Shown here piece by piece: positions 11,401 through 26,400 of a stretch of 64,000 bases of DNA. The position numbers were made by a program, and so were the translations under genes. Under the pieces are notes generated by a model. That model was given only the letters and a program-made list of their open reading frames with translations. It was not told where the DNA came from and did not search any database. Positions within the stretch are counted from its first letter, which is position 1. Every line of letters begins with the position of its first letter. Source of the stretch: Zhengitettix transpicula (lineage: Eukaryota > Arthropoda > Insecta > Orthoptera > Tetrigidae). Location of the stretch: positions 76,757,009 through 76,821,008 of the forward strand of contig CM073594.1 of the NCBI GenBank assembly GCA_037074705.1, read 5' to 3'.

Positions 11401-14400
11401 TAATGTTCCCATATAATTGATCCATTAACTAAAAATTTTATTAAATTTCCTGTTTAAATAATTGTCTCTCTCATGTTAATTTGCGTGGATTGGCATTTAA
11501 ATTCTGAGTTGCCACTATGCCGGGTAGGATCCTTAAACTATAGCCCGGGGGCCCTAGTTAACTCTTGGCTACCTTCCTTTACCCTTCCGCATCCCCCCTT
11601 TCAAATCCCTTTCCTATGCTATAAGAGGGGAGTTGCCACTATGTGGATTACCCTACACATAGCCTGTCTACACCCCCCCCCCCCAAAAAAAGGAACAGTG
11701 GATTACCCTATATAGCCTGTCTACACCTCCATCTTCTTTTTTCAGAATGTTATCTGGATATTTTTTTTGTTGTAGATAGTGTTTTCTGATTGTTTATACT
11801 GTTTTTTCTTATTCCTTGAAAACAAACAGTAGCTTACTGATTAAAAATGTCAGACTTATCTCTCCTTCCTGCCTAAACATATTTTTTCTCTTCATACCTA
11901 TATCATTAAATTTCAAATCCATGTTAGTAATATATTTCACTAAAGTAATTATTTCAAATGGTTTATTATTAGTGCTATTGTCTAAATCTTCATTAAAAAT
12001 AACATTTGTGGCAAATAAAGACAATTAATGCTATTAACAATATCTAGCTGCTGACCTGCTGTTGTGTAGTGGTCAGTGTCATTGCGTCTCACCACAGATG
12101 TCCCAGATTAAAATACTGACATGGGCATGAATATTAAGACTAAAGGAGATTCTACATATTGTCCTTGTGTCGCTCCATAAAATCCTCAATGTGTCATGTA
12201 AGATAACAGTCTGCCAGGTGTCTCAGTAGCTCAGTAGCTCTCCCAGGCCAGTTGTGCCAAATAATAATAATAATAATAATGATGTGTGAATATTATTTAT
12301 TTAATTTGATGTATTAATTCTTTATTGTTGAAAGTTTTGTCCAGCCACTAATTCCTTTAAAGGTAATTTAAGTTCTGTAATTTTCAATAATTTTGTGATT
12401 GTTTATGTAACTAAGTATTGGTACTGTACAAATAAATTCTCCTTTTTTACAGTTTGAGCATTTACCTCTTCCAGAAACTCCAACTCTCATGTCAGTGTCG
12501 CCGCCAATTTTAGGTTCTTCAATGACACCTATGTCAATACAGCCAACATTACTGGGCCCTGGGGAAATTATAAAAACTTCAGGAAAATTTCCAAAACCAA
12601 CAAAAATACCAGGAAAAAATTACTGGAAAGATGAAGTTGTAATTCGAAATTCTGATTCAGGCAAAGGTAATTTTTGAATACTAACCAAAATGTTTTTATT
12701 GAAACTTAAATTTTTTTCTTTGTTTTGTTATTAGTATTGCCAATTTTCTGGCCTTAATGGTGTGCTCTACTTCAATTAACTTATGAAAATAAGTAATGAG
12801 TTCATATGAGAATTTAAATGCTATTAAATATATATTTTATTTTTTTACAAGACTCTAGGGTATTAAAAATTTATGTATAATGACACTAAGTTTTTATCAA
12901 TTTTCATTATCCAATTTTTTGTAATGCTATTGCCTGTTGTAGAAATTTATTTAGGAAACTAAGTTTAATTCTTTTGGCAGAAATGAAACTTTTCATACAA
13001 CATTGAATTTTAAGGCCGAAATGTGTTATCCATTTAGAGAACTATACAGTATGAGTATTAAAACAGGAGTAAGAGACTGAATTCGTGCTTTAGAGAAATT
13101 TAAGAAATTTTTAAGGGGTGTTATTCACTTATGCTTTCTCAGAGACTTTAATTACTGGTGGAACCCATCTTTAATTTGGTGGCGAAGTCCCATTCGATAG
13201 TGAGGAAAGATAGAAATAAATCGGAGAAAGGTGGGAATATGCTGTTATGTGAATGCATATGCTTGTGTATATAATTAAGCACAGAGAAAAGCATATGATC
13301 AATGCATGGAGAAGGAAGGAAGAAGAAGGAAAAACTGAAAATATTTGGCCAGGAACAAAATTGTACCCACAGTACACAGACACTTTAACCACTTAAGTTA
13401 CCGAGCCAAGTATCAAACTTTGTGTATATAGACAATCTTAGGTGTAGAGGAGAAATGGATAAAATAGAGGGAGTTTTGAATTAGGAGTATTCATTAATAA
13501 ATATTTACAATGTAGGGACTTTAATTTATCTATCTGGAACACATACTCCGTTTCAGGATAACCTGATAATATGAGACAGGGGAGTGCCACCACTTGTTTT
13601 AGAAAAAAAAGAATTAATTTATTATTTAAATAAAAACAAATATAATGAACTCTGGATGAAATTATATGAGAAATCTAGTCTTGACAGCATTAATTTAAGA
13701 ATCTTAAAAAACAAAGATATATACACAAATAAACCTTAAATTTAACTAAAACTATAGAGTTTTTATCTACTAAGACGGTTTATCCTTGAGGAGGATTAAT
13801 AAAACTCAAATTATGAATACTTGTGGAATTTATCAGTCTTTACTTTACAGTTTCTTTCTTTCAACTGTTGGAAGGAAACAATTAAGTGGCTTTTAACATG
13901 TTACTGGTGCCACTTGTAGTTAGTTGCTGTTGTGCAATGCTGGAGGTTCTCGATTGCCAGATTTAGTTGTCTTTGTTGTGTTTCCAGTAGAAACAAGTTC
14001 TATCCTCTGCATGCTATCAAGGGTAACTGTCCTTACTTTGAAAAAAGTTTCACTGTTATCGACCATTGTCTCTCTTCCTGAAAACATCTTGCCACGCAAT
14101 TCTCAGCTGCTCACGCCACCCATCTCAAGTTTGTCATCTAGCAATGATCTGTCCAAAACCTCAGTTTAACATTAACACACAAAATTAAATTTAAACACTA
14201 ATACTAGTTACAATTATTCTGAACGAAAGGAGATGTGGTGTGATTGTTACAATATATATGGCTTACTTAAAAAATTATCAACACAAAATTCTTTCCTGAT
14301 CACTAACTTTCTGATTTTCCTCATGAAAAATTACTTCTCTTTTGAAAATAACATCTACCACCAAACAAGTGGCACAGTTATTGCCACACAGATGGCCCCC

Positions 14401-16955
14401 TCCTATGCCAATGTGTTCAAAGGGACAACTGGAACAGCAACACCTAAATTCATCTTCACTGGGAACCTAAAAATTGTTCTGGTTCATGGTTGATATTTTC
14501 ATATTATGGACCAGATGCCCTTTCCAATTTTCTTGAAAACTCAACCACCAAATTTGGGTTCCTCGCCCCATTTTGGAGTAATTTGATTGTTCAGGGTGGT
14601 AATTAGAAAATGAGATCAACTAGAGTTTAAAAATTTCCAGCTATGATTTAACTTGAAATTAACTAACAATTGTTGGTATCTTAATTTGAAATAGGCATTT
14701 GGTAAGTTTTGAATTATTTTTATTGAAGAACTATGACATACAATTTGTAATTAGGCGTCTATAGGGAGTAATTCATTTTATGAATATAAAAAAATATGTT
14801 TATATTACATAGGGTGGCATTTGAAAGTCTTTGGTGGGGCATGGTAAGAAAAAGGTTGGGAAACACTGACTTAGCCTTACAACTGTCTGGTCATCTACAC
14901 ATACCAGATCCTCCTGCAGGCACAAACATCTCGTGCCCTATCCACTGTACACCTACCCAAACCCATCATCGATCAACTTAAAAAATATAGTCCACCCCTA
15001 ACCTTCTTTCCTGGACTACATAAACACAACACCTTGTTCTACTTGACCTACACTGGACTTCAATCCAACGCAGATATAATAAACATTCTTCCCACAATAC
15101 TCCCCACCAGTTTAACTGTTGCCTTCAAGTACCCTCCCAACCTCCACAATATCCTCGTCCACCCTTGTAATCACCATTTTAAAACTCCTCTACTTATCGC
15201 AGGTTGCCAACAATGTGATAGGAAGAGGTGCCATATTTGCCCTATTCTTCAACCTACCACATTCCTTACAAATTCTTTATAAATGGCCATCTACACAAGA
15301 AAAGAAAACACTACATTTCCTTCCACATCATCTACCAGATTAATTACAACCTCTATCCTGCTTTATATATCAGCCAAATCAACCATTTTCTAACAGCATG
15401 GCCAACCACCGCAACACTGTCAAACTATTGAAAACACAATTCCCAATAGCTGTTCATACCCAAAATCAGAACAACAATTTTGGCTAGTGCTTCATACTGA
15501 CCCTACTAAAAGCCTTAACTTATCTAGCTCATCAGTTGCTGAACTCCATATTTTTTTACAAGTCTCTTCACAACATATCCTACAGTCCCAGCAGAGTCCT
15601 CTAACTACTGCCTATCCCAGTCACACTCACTTTTTACTGTCCATTTCTAGTTTGTGTGTAATCTCACACATTTTCTTTGCTTTTTAATTTCCATTTCTTT
15701 ACTTCTTACCATCCACTTTTAGTTTGTGTGTTTGTAATATGCTAATTTGTATGTATGTGTGTATGCATATTGCATTATTTTGTTTCTGTTGAGACCTTTT
15801 CTTGGCGGAGAGAGAGTGTCAGTCATTGGCTTTGCCGAATGTTGATTGTTGCTTTCTAACGGCTGGTGAGCCAGGGTTTGAATTCAACACTGAGTACAAC
15901 TTTCAGACTTACTGTCCCAAAAAGGGGACACAGGCCCTTGAAAATTTGAGAGACATATTATTTCTTCCCAGCTTGACTATGCCGACTGTCAATTTAAAGT
16001 AAGTCATCTGCTCTTTGTCCCTCTTTCCTGTCTTATGTCTCCCCCTCCCTCTCCGCCCTCCCCCTACCCCCTCTCTATATATTAATAAATTGACTTCCCT
16101 GAAATTCATATATTAAAGAAAATGGGATGAGGCCAAATTAAATATATTTAGGTAGGAAAGAGAGACAAACTCGATTTACCTTAAATCAATAGTCGGTCCT
16201 GTCAGGCTGAGGAGAAGAGAATATTACAAATTTTTAAGGGCCTGAACCCCTTCATCAGGTGAGAAGGTCTGAATTGCATGCTTGACTAGTCAAAGGAAGC
16301 ATATGTTTCAGGTGTAGGAAGAAAGTAAAGACTGAAAATATTCAACAGGCCCGGGAATTGAACCCAGGTACATTTGCAACAGTGGCTATTAATTTAAGAG
16401 AGGCTCTTAAATTTTATTCCAGGGAGTTTTTAAGTCTCTTGAAAGGTATAGAATTAAAATGAATTGTAAAATTTATAGACAAATTGTTCAGTTGAAATTA
16501 CCGTATGTTACACTTTAAAGTATTCCCCAAAATAATAACAGGAATTGATATTTCAAATCTGTCGGTACAACAATTATTTCTGGTTTACACCATATTTTAA
16601 TTTTACTGATTTAGAAAAAACTTTATATACGATTTTTGATTAATCTTCAATTTCACTTGCACAGAATTTACAAAACCAAACCTTTTAAATAAATGAAATC
16701 TTTTAACTTTGAAAATAGGCCATTTTGTTGCAAATACAGTTTCACAGTACCCACCTCAGTACTTTTAGAGCTCCAGACAAAAGAGCCCTGCTTATGGATG
16801 GATGATGTTTCACCCATCAGCTAGCCAATATAATCTCTTATGCCCAAGATGTTTTTACAATGGGATCTGGCCAGTTTTAAATCTTCACTAAATTATATTT
16901 AGTTCACAGTTCAATAATGCATTTCAACAATTTAAAAATGTTGACAACTTTTGTG

Positions 16956-17015
<60 letters not shown>

Positions 17016-17337
17016 GCAAAACTGATACCCTCCTTGCATTTTTCGTATAATATTAATGTTTGGGCGCCAGGTAATTTTTAGGAGAAAATCACCAAAACAA
17101 CTTTTTCATAATTGATTACTTTATTTGTCGAGCATGAGCAATAAATTGTCAGCAGGGCGTGGTTTGTTAAATTTTTTATACTCAGCCTTTGGAGCACCAT
17201 CCTTCGTCGAGTCCAGATTGGAACTGCCGTCTTGTAGAGCCCTGTCTCAGCCCGCGCTTTAGCTCAACAATTCTGTCACGTGGCCAAGAGACGTCGACAG
17301 TGATTCACAACCAACAATGTAACCCAATTATGTTACA

Positions 17338-17406
<69 letters not shown>

Positions 17407-20400
17407 GTAAGGATATGATATTGTCAAAAATAATTGTGATATTGGTATGGAAAGGAAAGAGAGGTAGCTTGTGGCTTACCTGAAAGTGAAGTATGGTGTA
17501 GTCATAGGGAATCGTATATGGCGAATCAATATCGCAATTATATATATATATATATTCGATCTTGGATAGTGGGGAAGGATAGAAATAAATAGGAAGAAAT
17601 GTTTTTTTTTTATGCTCAGGCATAGAATCGCACACACAGAAAAGCATATGTTCAAAGCAGAGAGAAGGAAGGAAGAAGAAGGAAAGACTGAAAATATTTA
17701 TGTAGATCTGTGCAGATCATGCAGATTCAAGTACTGCCTAAGTCAAATATTTTCAGTCTTTCCTTCTTCTTCCTTCCTTCTCCCTGCTTTGAACAAATGC
17801 TTTTCTTTGTGCACCTTTGCATATGAATTCACTTGTAATCCTCCTATTTCTCCTATAACCTTCATCACTATGTATCTTCTTCTATTAAATAAAAATGTTT
17901 GTATGTTCCACATAAAAATCTACACCCATGAAGCAAATTTCATACACCTGTTCTTTGCAAGCAGAAAACAAACACTGTTGGGATGAGACACATCTACAAT
18001 CTCCAGGAGCGGAGGTGTAAAATTTTGTACATGCTAAAACGGCCTAAATTTGAGTCGAATAAATATTTTTTGTGTCAAAGAGATTGATAGTGTTTCTACT
18101 GATGTTAGTATAATTTCATCCCCTTACAGCATAGGAAAGTAGCACCCTTAGGGGTGGGGGTGAAGGTCCGTTCGTGGAAAATAACGGAAATACAACCAAG
18201 ATTGGAGTAAAATCCAAGCTTTATGGATATCACTGAGTTTAATTATGATATTCAATGTGCCATTTAAACGCCAAGGCGGGAGTTGATGGTGTGGAAATTT
18301 TTGAACAGGGAAACTCAGCAGATATGTTCGTTGATTAAATATTTTTCTGGGTTAATTATATTGATTGTATTTTTACTGATGTTGTTTGTGTATAATTTCA
18401 ATCAATTTCGGTATGGGAGGGTAACACTCTTAGGGGGTCGAGGGGTGTTTCATAAGATTAACAAAGAATCAACCGAGATTTAGGTCATATTCGGGTTATG
18501 GATGTCGCTGAGACTATATAACAAACTGGGCCGATTTTTGCGTCAAATCAATATAATTTGGGATCAATGTCATTCATCCAATTTCACTACATATTCTCTG
18601 TGTATAATTTCAACCTCTTTCAGGAATGGGAGTGGTGCAATCTTGTGGGTTGGGGGTGAAGTGGCATTTCATCAAAATAATGCAAAGACATTCAAGTTTG
18701 GAGTCAAATCCAGGATTATAGTTGTCTCTGAGTTTAATTATGACATTAAACTTGCAGTTTAACTTCCTCAAGCAAGGGTGGAAATTTTCAAACATGTTAA
18801 ACAGTCGATATTTGAGTCGAATAAATATTTATTGTGGTCAATAATAGTCAATATAGTGTTGTTTGTGTATGAATTCAACCTCTTCTGTCATAGGAGAGGA
18901 ACACACTTGGGGGAGGGTGGAGGAATGTTACATAAAAATAACTCAGATTCAAATTAAATTGGGTTATGGATTGTGCTGAGATTAAGTATGATATTGACTT
19001 GCTATTTAACCACCAGTGCCAGGGGTTGATGGGGGGGGGGGGGGGAGTCAATTTTGAAACACATGAAATGGAATAAATTTATGTGGAACAGTTATTTGTC
19101 AGGGCCAATTACATTGATAGTACTTCTACTGATGTTGTTTGGGTATAATTTCAACCCCTATTTGAATGGGAGGAGAAAACTCTTAGGCGTTGGGAGTTAC
19201 AAGAAAATAACGTGAAAACAACTGAGATTTGAGTCAAATCATTTATGGATGTTGCTGAGTTTATTTATGACAAAAGTTAAAAAACTAATATTTTTCCATA
19301 AAATTTTATATTCAAGGAATGACAAACATTTTCATCTGTAGGCGTGGTTATTACACTTTAATTATGGTGATACAATGTTTCATACAGTTTCCTTATTCTT
19401 GTACAGAGACAAATCAGTTTTCTGAGACTAACCTTCTTTGTTAGAGGCCATTCTCTCTCTGCCATTCCTTCACAAAACTTCTCCACAACAATTTCTAGTT
19501 CTTCCTGTGCCCATAGTCATGGAAAGTTTGCCAACAATACATTAAACAAAATACAACCTGACAAGCAATCAACAAAATTCTATTGTCATGTTACAATATA
19601 TATATAACACTTGAGAAAAATGTGACTAGTGTAAGGGAGTGTGTCGTTAGGTGAAAAGTAGTTGTTAGAAGATGTTGAGTCCAGGGTCTTTGCATGGACT
19701 TGTTGATTTTAGGGATGGAGAGTTCCCAGAGGTGGATTTAAGCATCTGATGAAAAGGAGGGTAGGACTTTAATATATAAAGGTCCAGTGTGAATGATTGG
19801 TTGAAATTGGTGTTTTGGTTTTCTGTGAGAGCAGCTATATGGAATTTTGTGTTTGACATTGCTGCAGTGTTTCAAAATGAATTTGGGAAGATAATTTTTT
19901 ACTTTTAGTGATGTAGAATGCAGGGCAACCTGCAATTAATCTAGTAAAATATATGAATGGTGAAAATTTGTAATGTTTCCTGCCTGACATGGTGATATCT
20001 ACTCTCAGTTTCAGGTAAGGTATAAATTTTCCCCTCTCTTTCCTGTCTGTTCTATTATATATATATGCATATAGTCATCAAATTAACAAGCTTTGATTAG
20101 TGAAGAATAGTTGTTCAATGTGGTAAAATTATTTCAATGATTGTGTAGTGATGGGCATCAAAGGCCGCAGAGTCCACATGATTGAAGAATTGAGTGAGAC
20201 AATCATTTCATTTCAGCGAGGTAAAATTATTCTTCATACATGCCTCTAAACATTTAACAAACCTTTGCCCCATAATTTTCAATCTGATTTACTTCTACTA
20301 ATAAAGTTGACTAACTGCCTTTATCTTTTACCTAATGTGGAAACGCCATAACAGTTTATTGTTTTAACACTGTAATGCAGTAAATTAGTAGGCATGCTAA

Positions 20401-23400
20401 ATAACTTTAATAATTTTGATCTGATGAGAACTTACAATGCAATATTCTACTTTTGAAAAACAGCAGTTGATCTTAATTTCTATTCAGGATTCTTAATCAA
20501 TTCAAGGGCTACATGATGTCTTGTTTAAAGATTGAGTATTGTTACATTACATATTCATTCAGCAAATTATTTTAGCAGTTGTGATTTTGATTTGGTATCT
20601 ATATTGTACTTTTTTTGTGGACAAAACAAAACTTGGCATATCTGAAATAAATTCTGGTTAGGTTAATGTGTCAGACCAAATCTGAATACATTTTCTTCTT
20701 TGGCTTTCTAACTCTTCTGTGTTGCGTGTATAATGTGATAACTATTTCCAAATCTAATTCAGAGAAATTCTGACAACTTCCTTCTTCTTATTGTAGGTTT
20801 TACTTTGTATGTAGAAATCATAATAATTATAATGGTTGTGTAAATTATATACATTTATTCTGTTTTTATAAAAATTATGCAAATAAATTTTAGTGAGAAA
20901 TGTTCAATGCGCAATATTTTGTTATATACTTAATAATTGTGAACATACTTTTACTGTTCTCTTTCTGAATGCAATATTTGCTTCACCATGACAATTCTTA
21001 ATTTCGGTTATAAGTGTATTACATCAAATTCATATTACATTCCACCTGTGTATCTTTGTACCAGGGGTCATTCCATATGAAATCAACCAATGGGCGTTGC
21101 TGACATTTTATATTATATTTGATAATCCATTTTCTTTTATGTATGTATCTGGGAGTACAAAATTAAGATCAGTTTATTTTTCATTAAATGATTCCTCTAG
21201 TTTACTTTTAACAGCTTCAGATTTTTTCACTCTTCTTTTATGCAATGCAAGAACCTTCTAGGACTTATTTAGCTTAATTATTTTTTGTAGCTGAGGAAAT
21301 CTCCAAGAAAAGTAAGGGAATTCATCTAATGAAAAATTAACTGATGAACCTCTCCCATCTAGCAGTGAGTGTACTGAGTGACTATGACAAATTAGTACAC
21401 AAACTTAAAGAAAAGTTTGACTTAAGTAGAAAATAATAAGTTTGCTTCCTAAATGATTCAGCAAAGTGACCTTTTCTTTCTTTAAACACTTGACATTATT
21501 GTTTTTTTTTTAAAAAAAGGACTACATTATTGTAACAAAAAATTTTCTAATAAGTATTCTTATTTAAATGACCAAAAATGTTTGTATTTATTAAAGTTTA
21601 TTAATTTTATGCAATAAATTCAAGTACAAGAGAGTATTCAGTTGTTTACTAATCTTCTTTTACCAGTTTTACTGTGTGTTATAACACTAAGTCGTCAATG
21701 TGTGTTGTACTGTGTATTTTTGCATTTTCCTTAATTTAAAAAATACTTCTGATTAAAACACAATGATGAAATTTTATGTATTTATCACAAGGAAGTAGAA
21801 GGGTAATTTATAAAAAGTTCAGATTTTTAGTTTCATTCCTTTACGATATATACCCATTTGTAACTCGGAAATTTAATACAAATTGCAATATTGAAGGCCT
21901 GTAAACCTAAAGAAGGCATTTAAAAGGTGTCAGATTGTTTTTTAAGTCTTGTCTTCTATTATATTTTTAAGGGGAAGAATTAAAGTTTAGTTGTAATCCC
22001 ATATTTGGAAAAAAAGTTTCTAAATTCTTAATTTTTTTCTAATTGAAACACCTTTTTCTAGTTAAGTTTTAGGTTGTTTCCTTACAACTTGACACAGTTT
22101 TTATCTATAGATGGTTTTATTGAGAATAATATGGTTTTATTTTAAGTTGATGTCTTAAACAAAAAAGTTATTTAACCATCGCTAACCTCTGAAAACTCAC
22201 AAATTGGCCTACCCTCATAAACAAAATGTCTGCTAAAATACAAAGTAGTAGTAATAAAATTCTAAAAAACTATTTTGTACTCCAGATACATATGTCAATA
22301 TAAAATCCACATATAAAAATAAAATATGTTGGCAACTAATTATTTTTTATTGGTTGATTTCATATGGATTGACCCTCAGGTAATTTTTAAGAATGTTACA
22401 TATAGTAAAATGTTCATAGAAAGAATATTATGCTAATTGTTTAAAAGTGTGCATTTTGAATTCTCTGGCAAAACTTTATGAAGTGTTTTCTGACGTTAAT
22501 GCATGTTTTAGTTATGAGTCTAATTTTTACAGTGCTTTATAACTTTATAAATTAATATATATATAATATAATATATATGTTGTTTAGCGTGTTTAAAACA
22601 GTATTTATAATAAAGGTATGTGGATGAAAAAATTTTGGCCAGACCGGGAATTGAACACAGGACCTTCTGCTCTGAAAACTGAGATAGTACTTAGCAATTC
22701 CCGACATAGTGCGACATTCCTCCATCCTTTAGACCCCATGTGCTTCTCCTACAATTACGTACCCTAACTCCTTCATTAGCTATTTCAGGATCTGATGGAT
22801 GGATTTTTACATAAATTGGTTATAGGTTTTATATGTATTTATATTCACAGCCAACATCCACATACCTTAATTAACTTAATAATTGCCGTATGGCTGAGGC
22901 TTATAAACTTTCTATTTCTTTGAATATATATAAAAAAAGTATTCATAATTAAATCATGTAGATAGATAATATAGCATAAATTGTCATTTTTATGTGCTGA
23001 GATTCTCCACAAGTTAAAAGTTTATTTTAAAGTTATTATTTTCAAAATCATACATTTTTGGGTACTGCAATCTTTTAAAGTATGTAAATTCATAAAAAAA
23101 ACTTTTGTAATGAGCACTTTGGCAGAGAATGACTACCTGCCTTCAACAATTTATCTAAAATTAAAAATACATTAAAAGTTACTGAATTACTTTATTTAAT
23201 GTTGAACATTATAAACTAATTGTTTTATTCTAGTGAATACAGGGGCAAAGGAAAGGCTTGTTCAAATTACAGGGCCTGCAGAGGAAAAAATCAAGTATGT
23301 ATTTAAGTCAATTAACTGACCAATTAAGTTACAGCAAAATTAATATACAACTATGGAATCTATTATGTTTAACCCATCATAATATACCAATATATCAATA

Positions 23401-26400
23401 TATAATAGTGCTGCATTTTAAATACTAAACAATTTACTTTTGCATATTGAGATAGTCACACTGGAGATTATATTGACATTATTTCAATAATGTTCTGCTT
23501 TGGTTTCCTTGGAGAATAACATCAAGTCATAGACATCAATATAGTTTTGTAGTATTTTCCAGAATAATTTACTTTTATGTACATTAATGTTTGTTCATTA
23601 AAAACTAGTTAATGGTATGTTTTTATGTTATTTTTATATTAATTTCTACCATATTTCACCATAAGTTCACTTAGGACAGATTACATGTGGCAAACCTTTG
23701 AAATTCCAATTGTGAAATGAGTTTGTTAACTGAATAATGTTCTAGAATTATGAACAGAATTTATTAAAAGATGGTTGGTTTATCAACCACATCAATTTAT
23801 TAAAACACATTTCAATGAAATTCATCTCCTGATGATTAATTACACGGAAATGTTATTTTTAATAAACAATTGAAGAAGTGAATTATAAGTGTTTATTAAA
23901 ACAGGCTGAAAGAAAAGAAAAGTAAAGTGAAGTTCAGTATATAAAGGTAGAATAAGTCACATCAAGAAGTTATGCACCATTATAACAGAATCAGACATTC
24001 TCTGCACAAAGGGCTAATTCTTACAAATACATTTGTTTGGTTTTAATACCTTTATTATATTTAATTATGATCCAATTTTCATTTATAATATTTAGATCAT
24101 ACCTAACCAGAGTATTAATGATATCGATTACACATAAATTCTACATAAAGCATAATATTTTCTGGGGTCCAAAATTCTGTCAATTATTGATTTGAATTCA
24201 AAACTGCTCCCTACATTGCAGTTATTATTTTTCTTAAAATCATCCAAAATATTTGTATAGGAAGCTTATACACCATGCTCTCAGTTCCATTAACAATGGG
24301 TATAAGTGACCAACCAGTTTGTGTTTTGACTTAACTTTTAATTCACATCACAAATATACAAACAATTAAGTTCCTTCTTAAACTTTGCATCAGTAATATA
24401 GTACACATGCACCTTTCATGCCACACTGTCAATGCAGATCATTGTTAATTTTTAAGGTGTCTATGGCCATGAGGGACCGAAAGCTCTTGTGAATTTTTTT
24501 GTTGAAACAAAATGATTGAAATAAATCCTTACCTCTGATTAAATTTGTTTGAGGACTTTCTCTTCTGTGAGCATGTAGGGATATGATATGGTCCAAATAA
24601 TTAAAATAATTGGTATTGAAAGGAATGAGATAGTGAATGTCTTTCCGGAAATTTAGGTCTAGTGTCACCGTGTTTGGCAGGAGAAAATTGTTCAATTTTT
24701 TAAAGAGGAGTATTGCATCTCACGCCAGTCAAATAAAAACCAAGTATGGATGATGTCGCATTGTCAAATTACATAATTGGTATGGACAGAAAAGAAAGAA
24801 ATTTGAAAGTTGGCATCACCATGCCACATAGTAAGGAGCTTGTTTAAACTGTACTGTGTGATGGCTGACTGCACAGTGCACCTCATATAGTAGAAGAAGA
24901 ATATCAGGTTGACCTTAACCTGTTCACACACTGTGATCTTCAGCTCAAGTGTTATGAGGCATTGTTACTTTGTGTCCACCTGTCTCCTGCTGAATCAGCA
25001 AATCTTAATTACAACCAGTGCCAACAGCCCACAGTCCAGTAGTGAGTGAATCACTTGTGTAGATATACTGCTGAATGACCCTCTAGATAGAACTGCCCAA
25101 AACACTCTCCAAGACTACTTCTTGCATGATATTGCAAAATTAATATAATGTTGCTTCACCCTGTGTGAAGGAGGTAGAGACCTAAAAAAAGTGATGATAA
25201 ACAGTCACCTTATATACATAATGTGCACTAAGAGATGAAAATACAACTGAATCCCCCTCAAAATCATACATGTGTCAATAAAGTAAGACTTCTGGAAGCA
25301 ATACTATACCTCCCACTTCTCCAAAAGAATTGCTGTATTCTTATTAACTGGACAATGTAACATTGTATGCAATGCTCGTATATTTTTCGAGAACCATGAT
25401 TTAACAATTATGAGAGTTATAATAAAAACAGATTTAATAGTTAATTGACTAGTATTTATTGTTATTATTACAATTTATATCCAAGTATTTGTTTTTCTAG
25501 TTATGCTAAACAACTAATAGAAGACACTATCCGACGGAATGCTTCCCCAGTACGCTTGGAAACTATTGAGAAAGATAGGATTGGTGGTTCAAGTAGTAGT
25601 TTGAATAGTAGTGCATCAGATGAGAGCAACAGGAATACTCAGGGTAAGTGTTTTGGTTTATTTGTAAAAACATAGATTCAGCCTTGCATACCAGTAGCTG
25701 TAAATTACATAGAAAAATAATAATTTGGTGGGAACACGCACAACATTCATTTTATTTTGTTGGATAAATTATATAACATAAGTCTACTTGATTCTTGTTG
25801 TTTTTCATAACATATATTATTGTAGCAACATTTGATGGTATTGATCTTAAAAACATCACCATTTTTTGTATTAATGAAAATATAAAATATCTATGTTCCA
25901 AGAATATTATTTAGATCATTTGTATTACACCCTATAATACCCATGTATTCACGATTGATATGTTAGGTGATGATGTAATAAACTATTTCAGGTGGGCTTC
26001 CACCTTTCTCTATCCTTTCCATATGTATAACACATTTAGATAGGAAAGAGAGACAGTGCAGTCGACTTACCTGAAACAAATAGTTGCTCCAGTCAGACAG
26101 AGGTGACAGATATTTCCTTCATCAGTAAAGGCCAGAACTGTGTGCTGGCCCACCTAAAATTGAGGCTCAGCACCACTATTCAGGACAAGAGGAAGTTAAT
26201 AAAATTTTCAGAGTTGTTAACTTCCTTCAGGAGAAAGCTGACATGTGTCTTGTGACATTTATATGTACACACACACACACACACACACACTTGTATACAC
26301 TCACATGTACAAATGCAAATTAGAAGCTGTGAGCTGGGAAGGTACTTTTCGAGTATGTTGATCCAATGATTTTGTCTGGTCTGTAGGTCATGTTGGAAGG

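Larger units (their letters stand above)
12667..20148 (+). other. mxt: Mextli intron 4 (7.5 kb)
   Basis: Contents in order: SINE on minus (13180-13415), PLE fragments on plus (14220-15625), pLTR family B pieces (15830-16290), SINE remnant on minus (16290-16390), (TA)n (16957-17011 and 17341-17401), pLTR piece (17400-17520), inverted SINE pair (17560-17880), tandem array (18030-19290), and a PLE endonuclease piece on minus (19640-19950). 13420-14220 and 16400-16950 show nothing recognisable. Confidence 0.8.
20221..23233 (+). other. mxt: Mextli intron 5 (3.0 kb)
   Basis: AT-rich. It contains a 1.3-kb element with inverted ends (21061-22380) and a tRNA-like remnant on minus at 22625-22720. 20230-21060 and 22730-23230 show nothing recognisable. 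Confidence 0.75.

Noticed and set aside
24429..24695. 88-codon frame on minus
   Set aside because: Overlaps a decayed pLTR family A remnant, with no protein resemblance.
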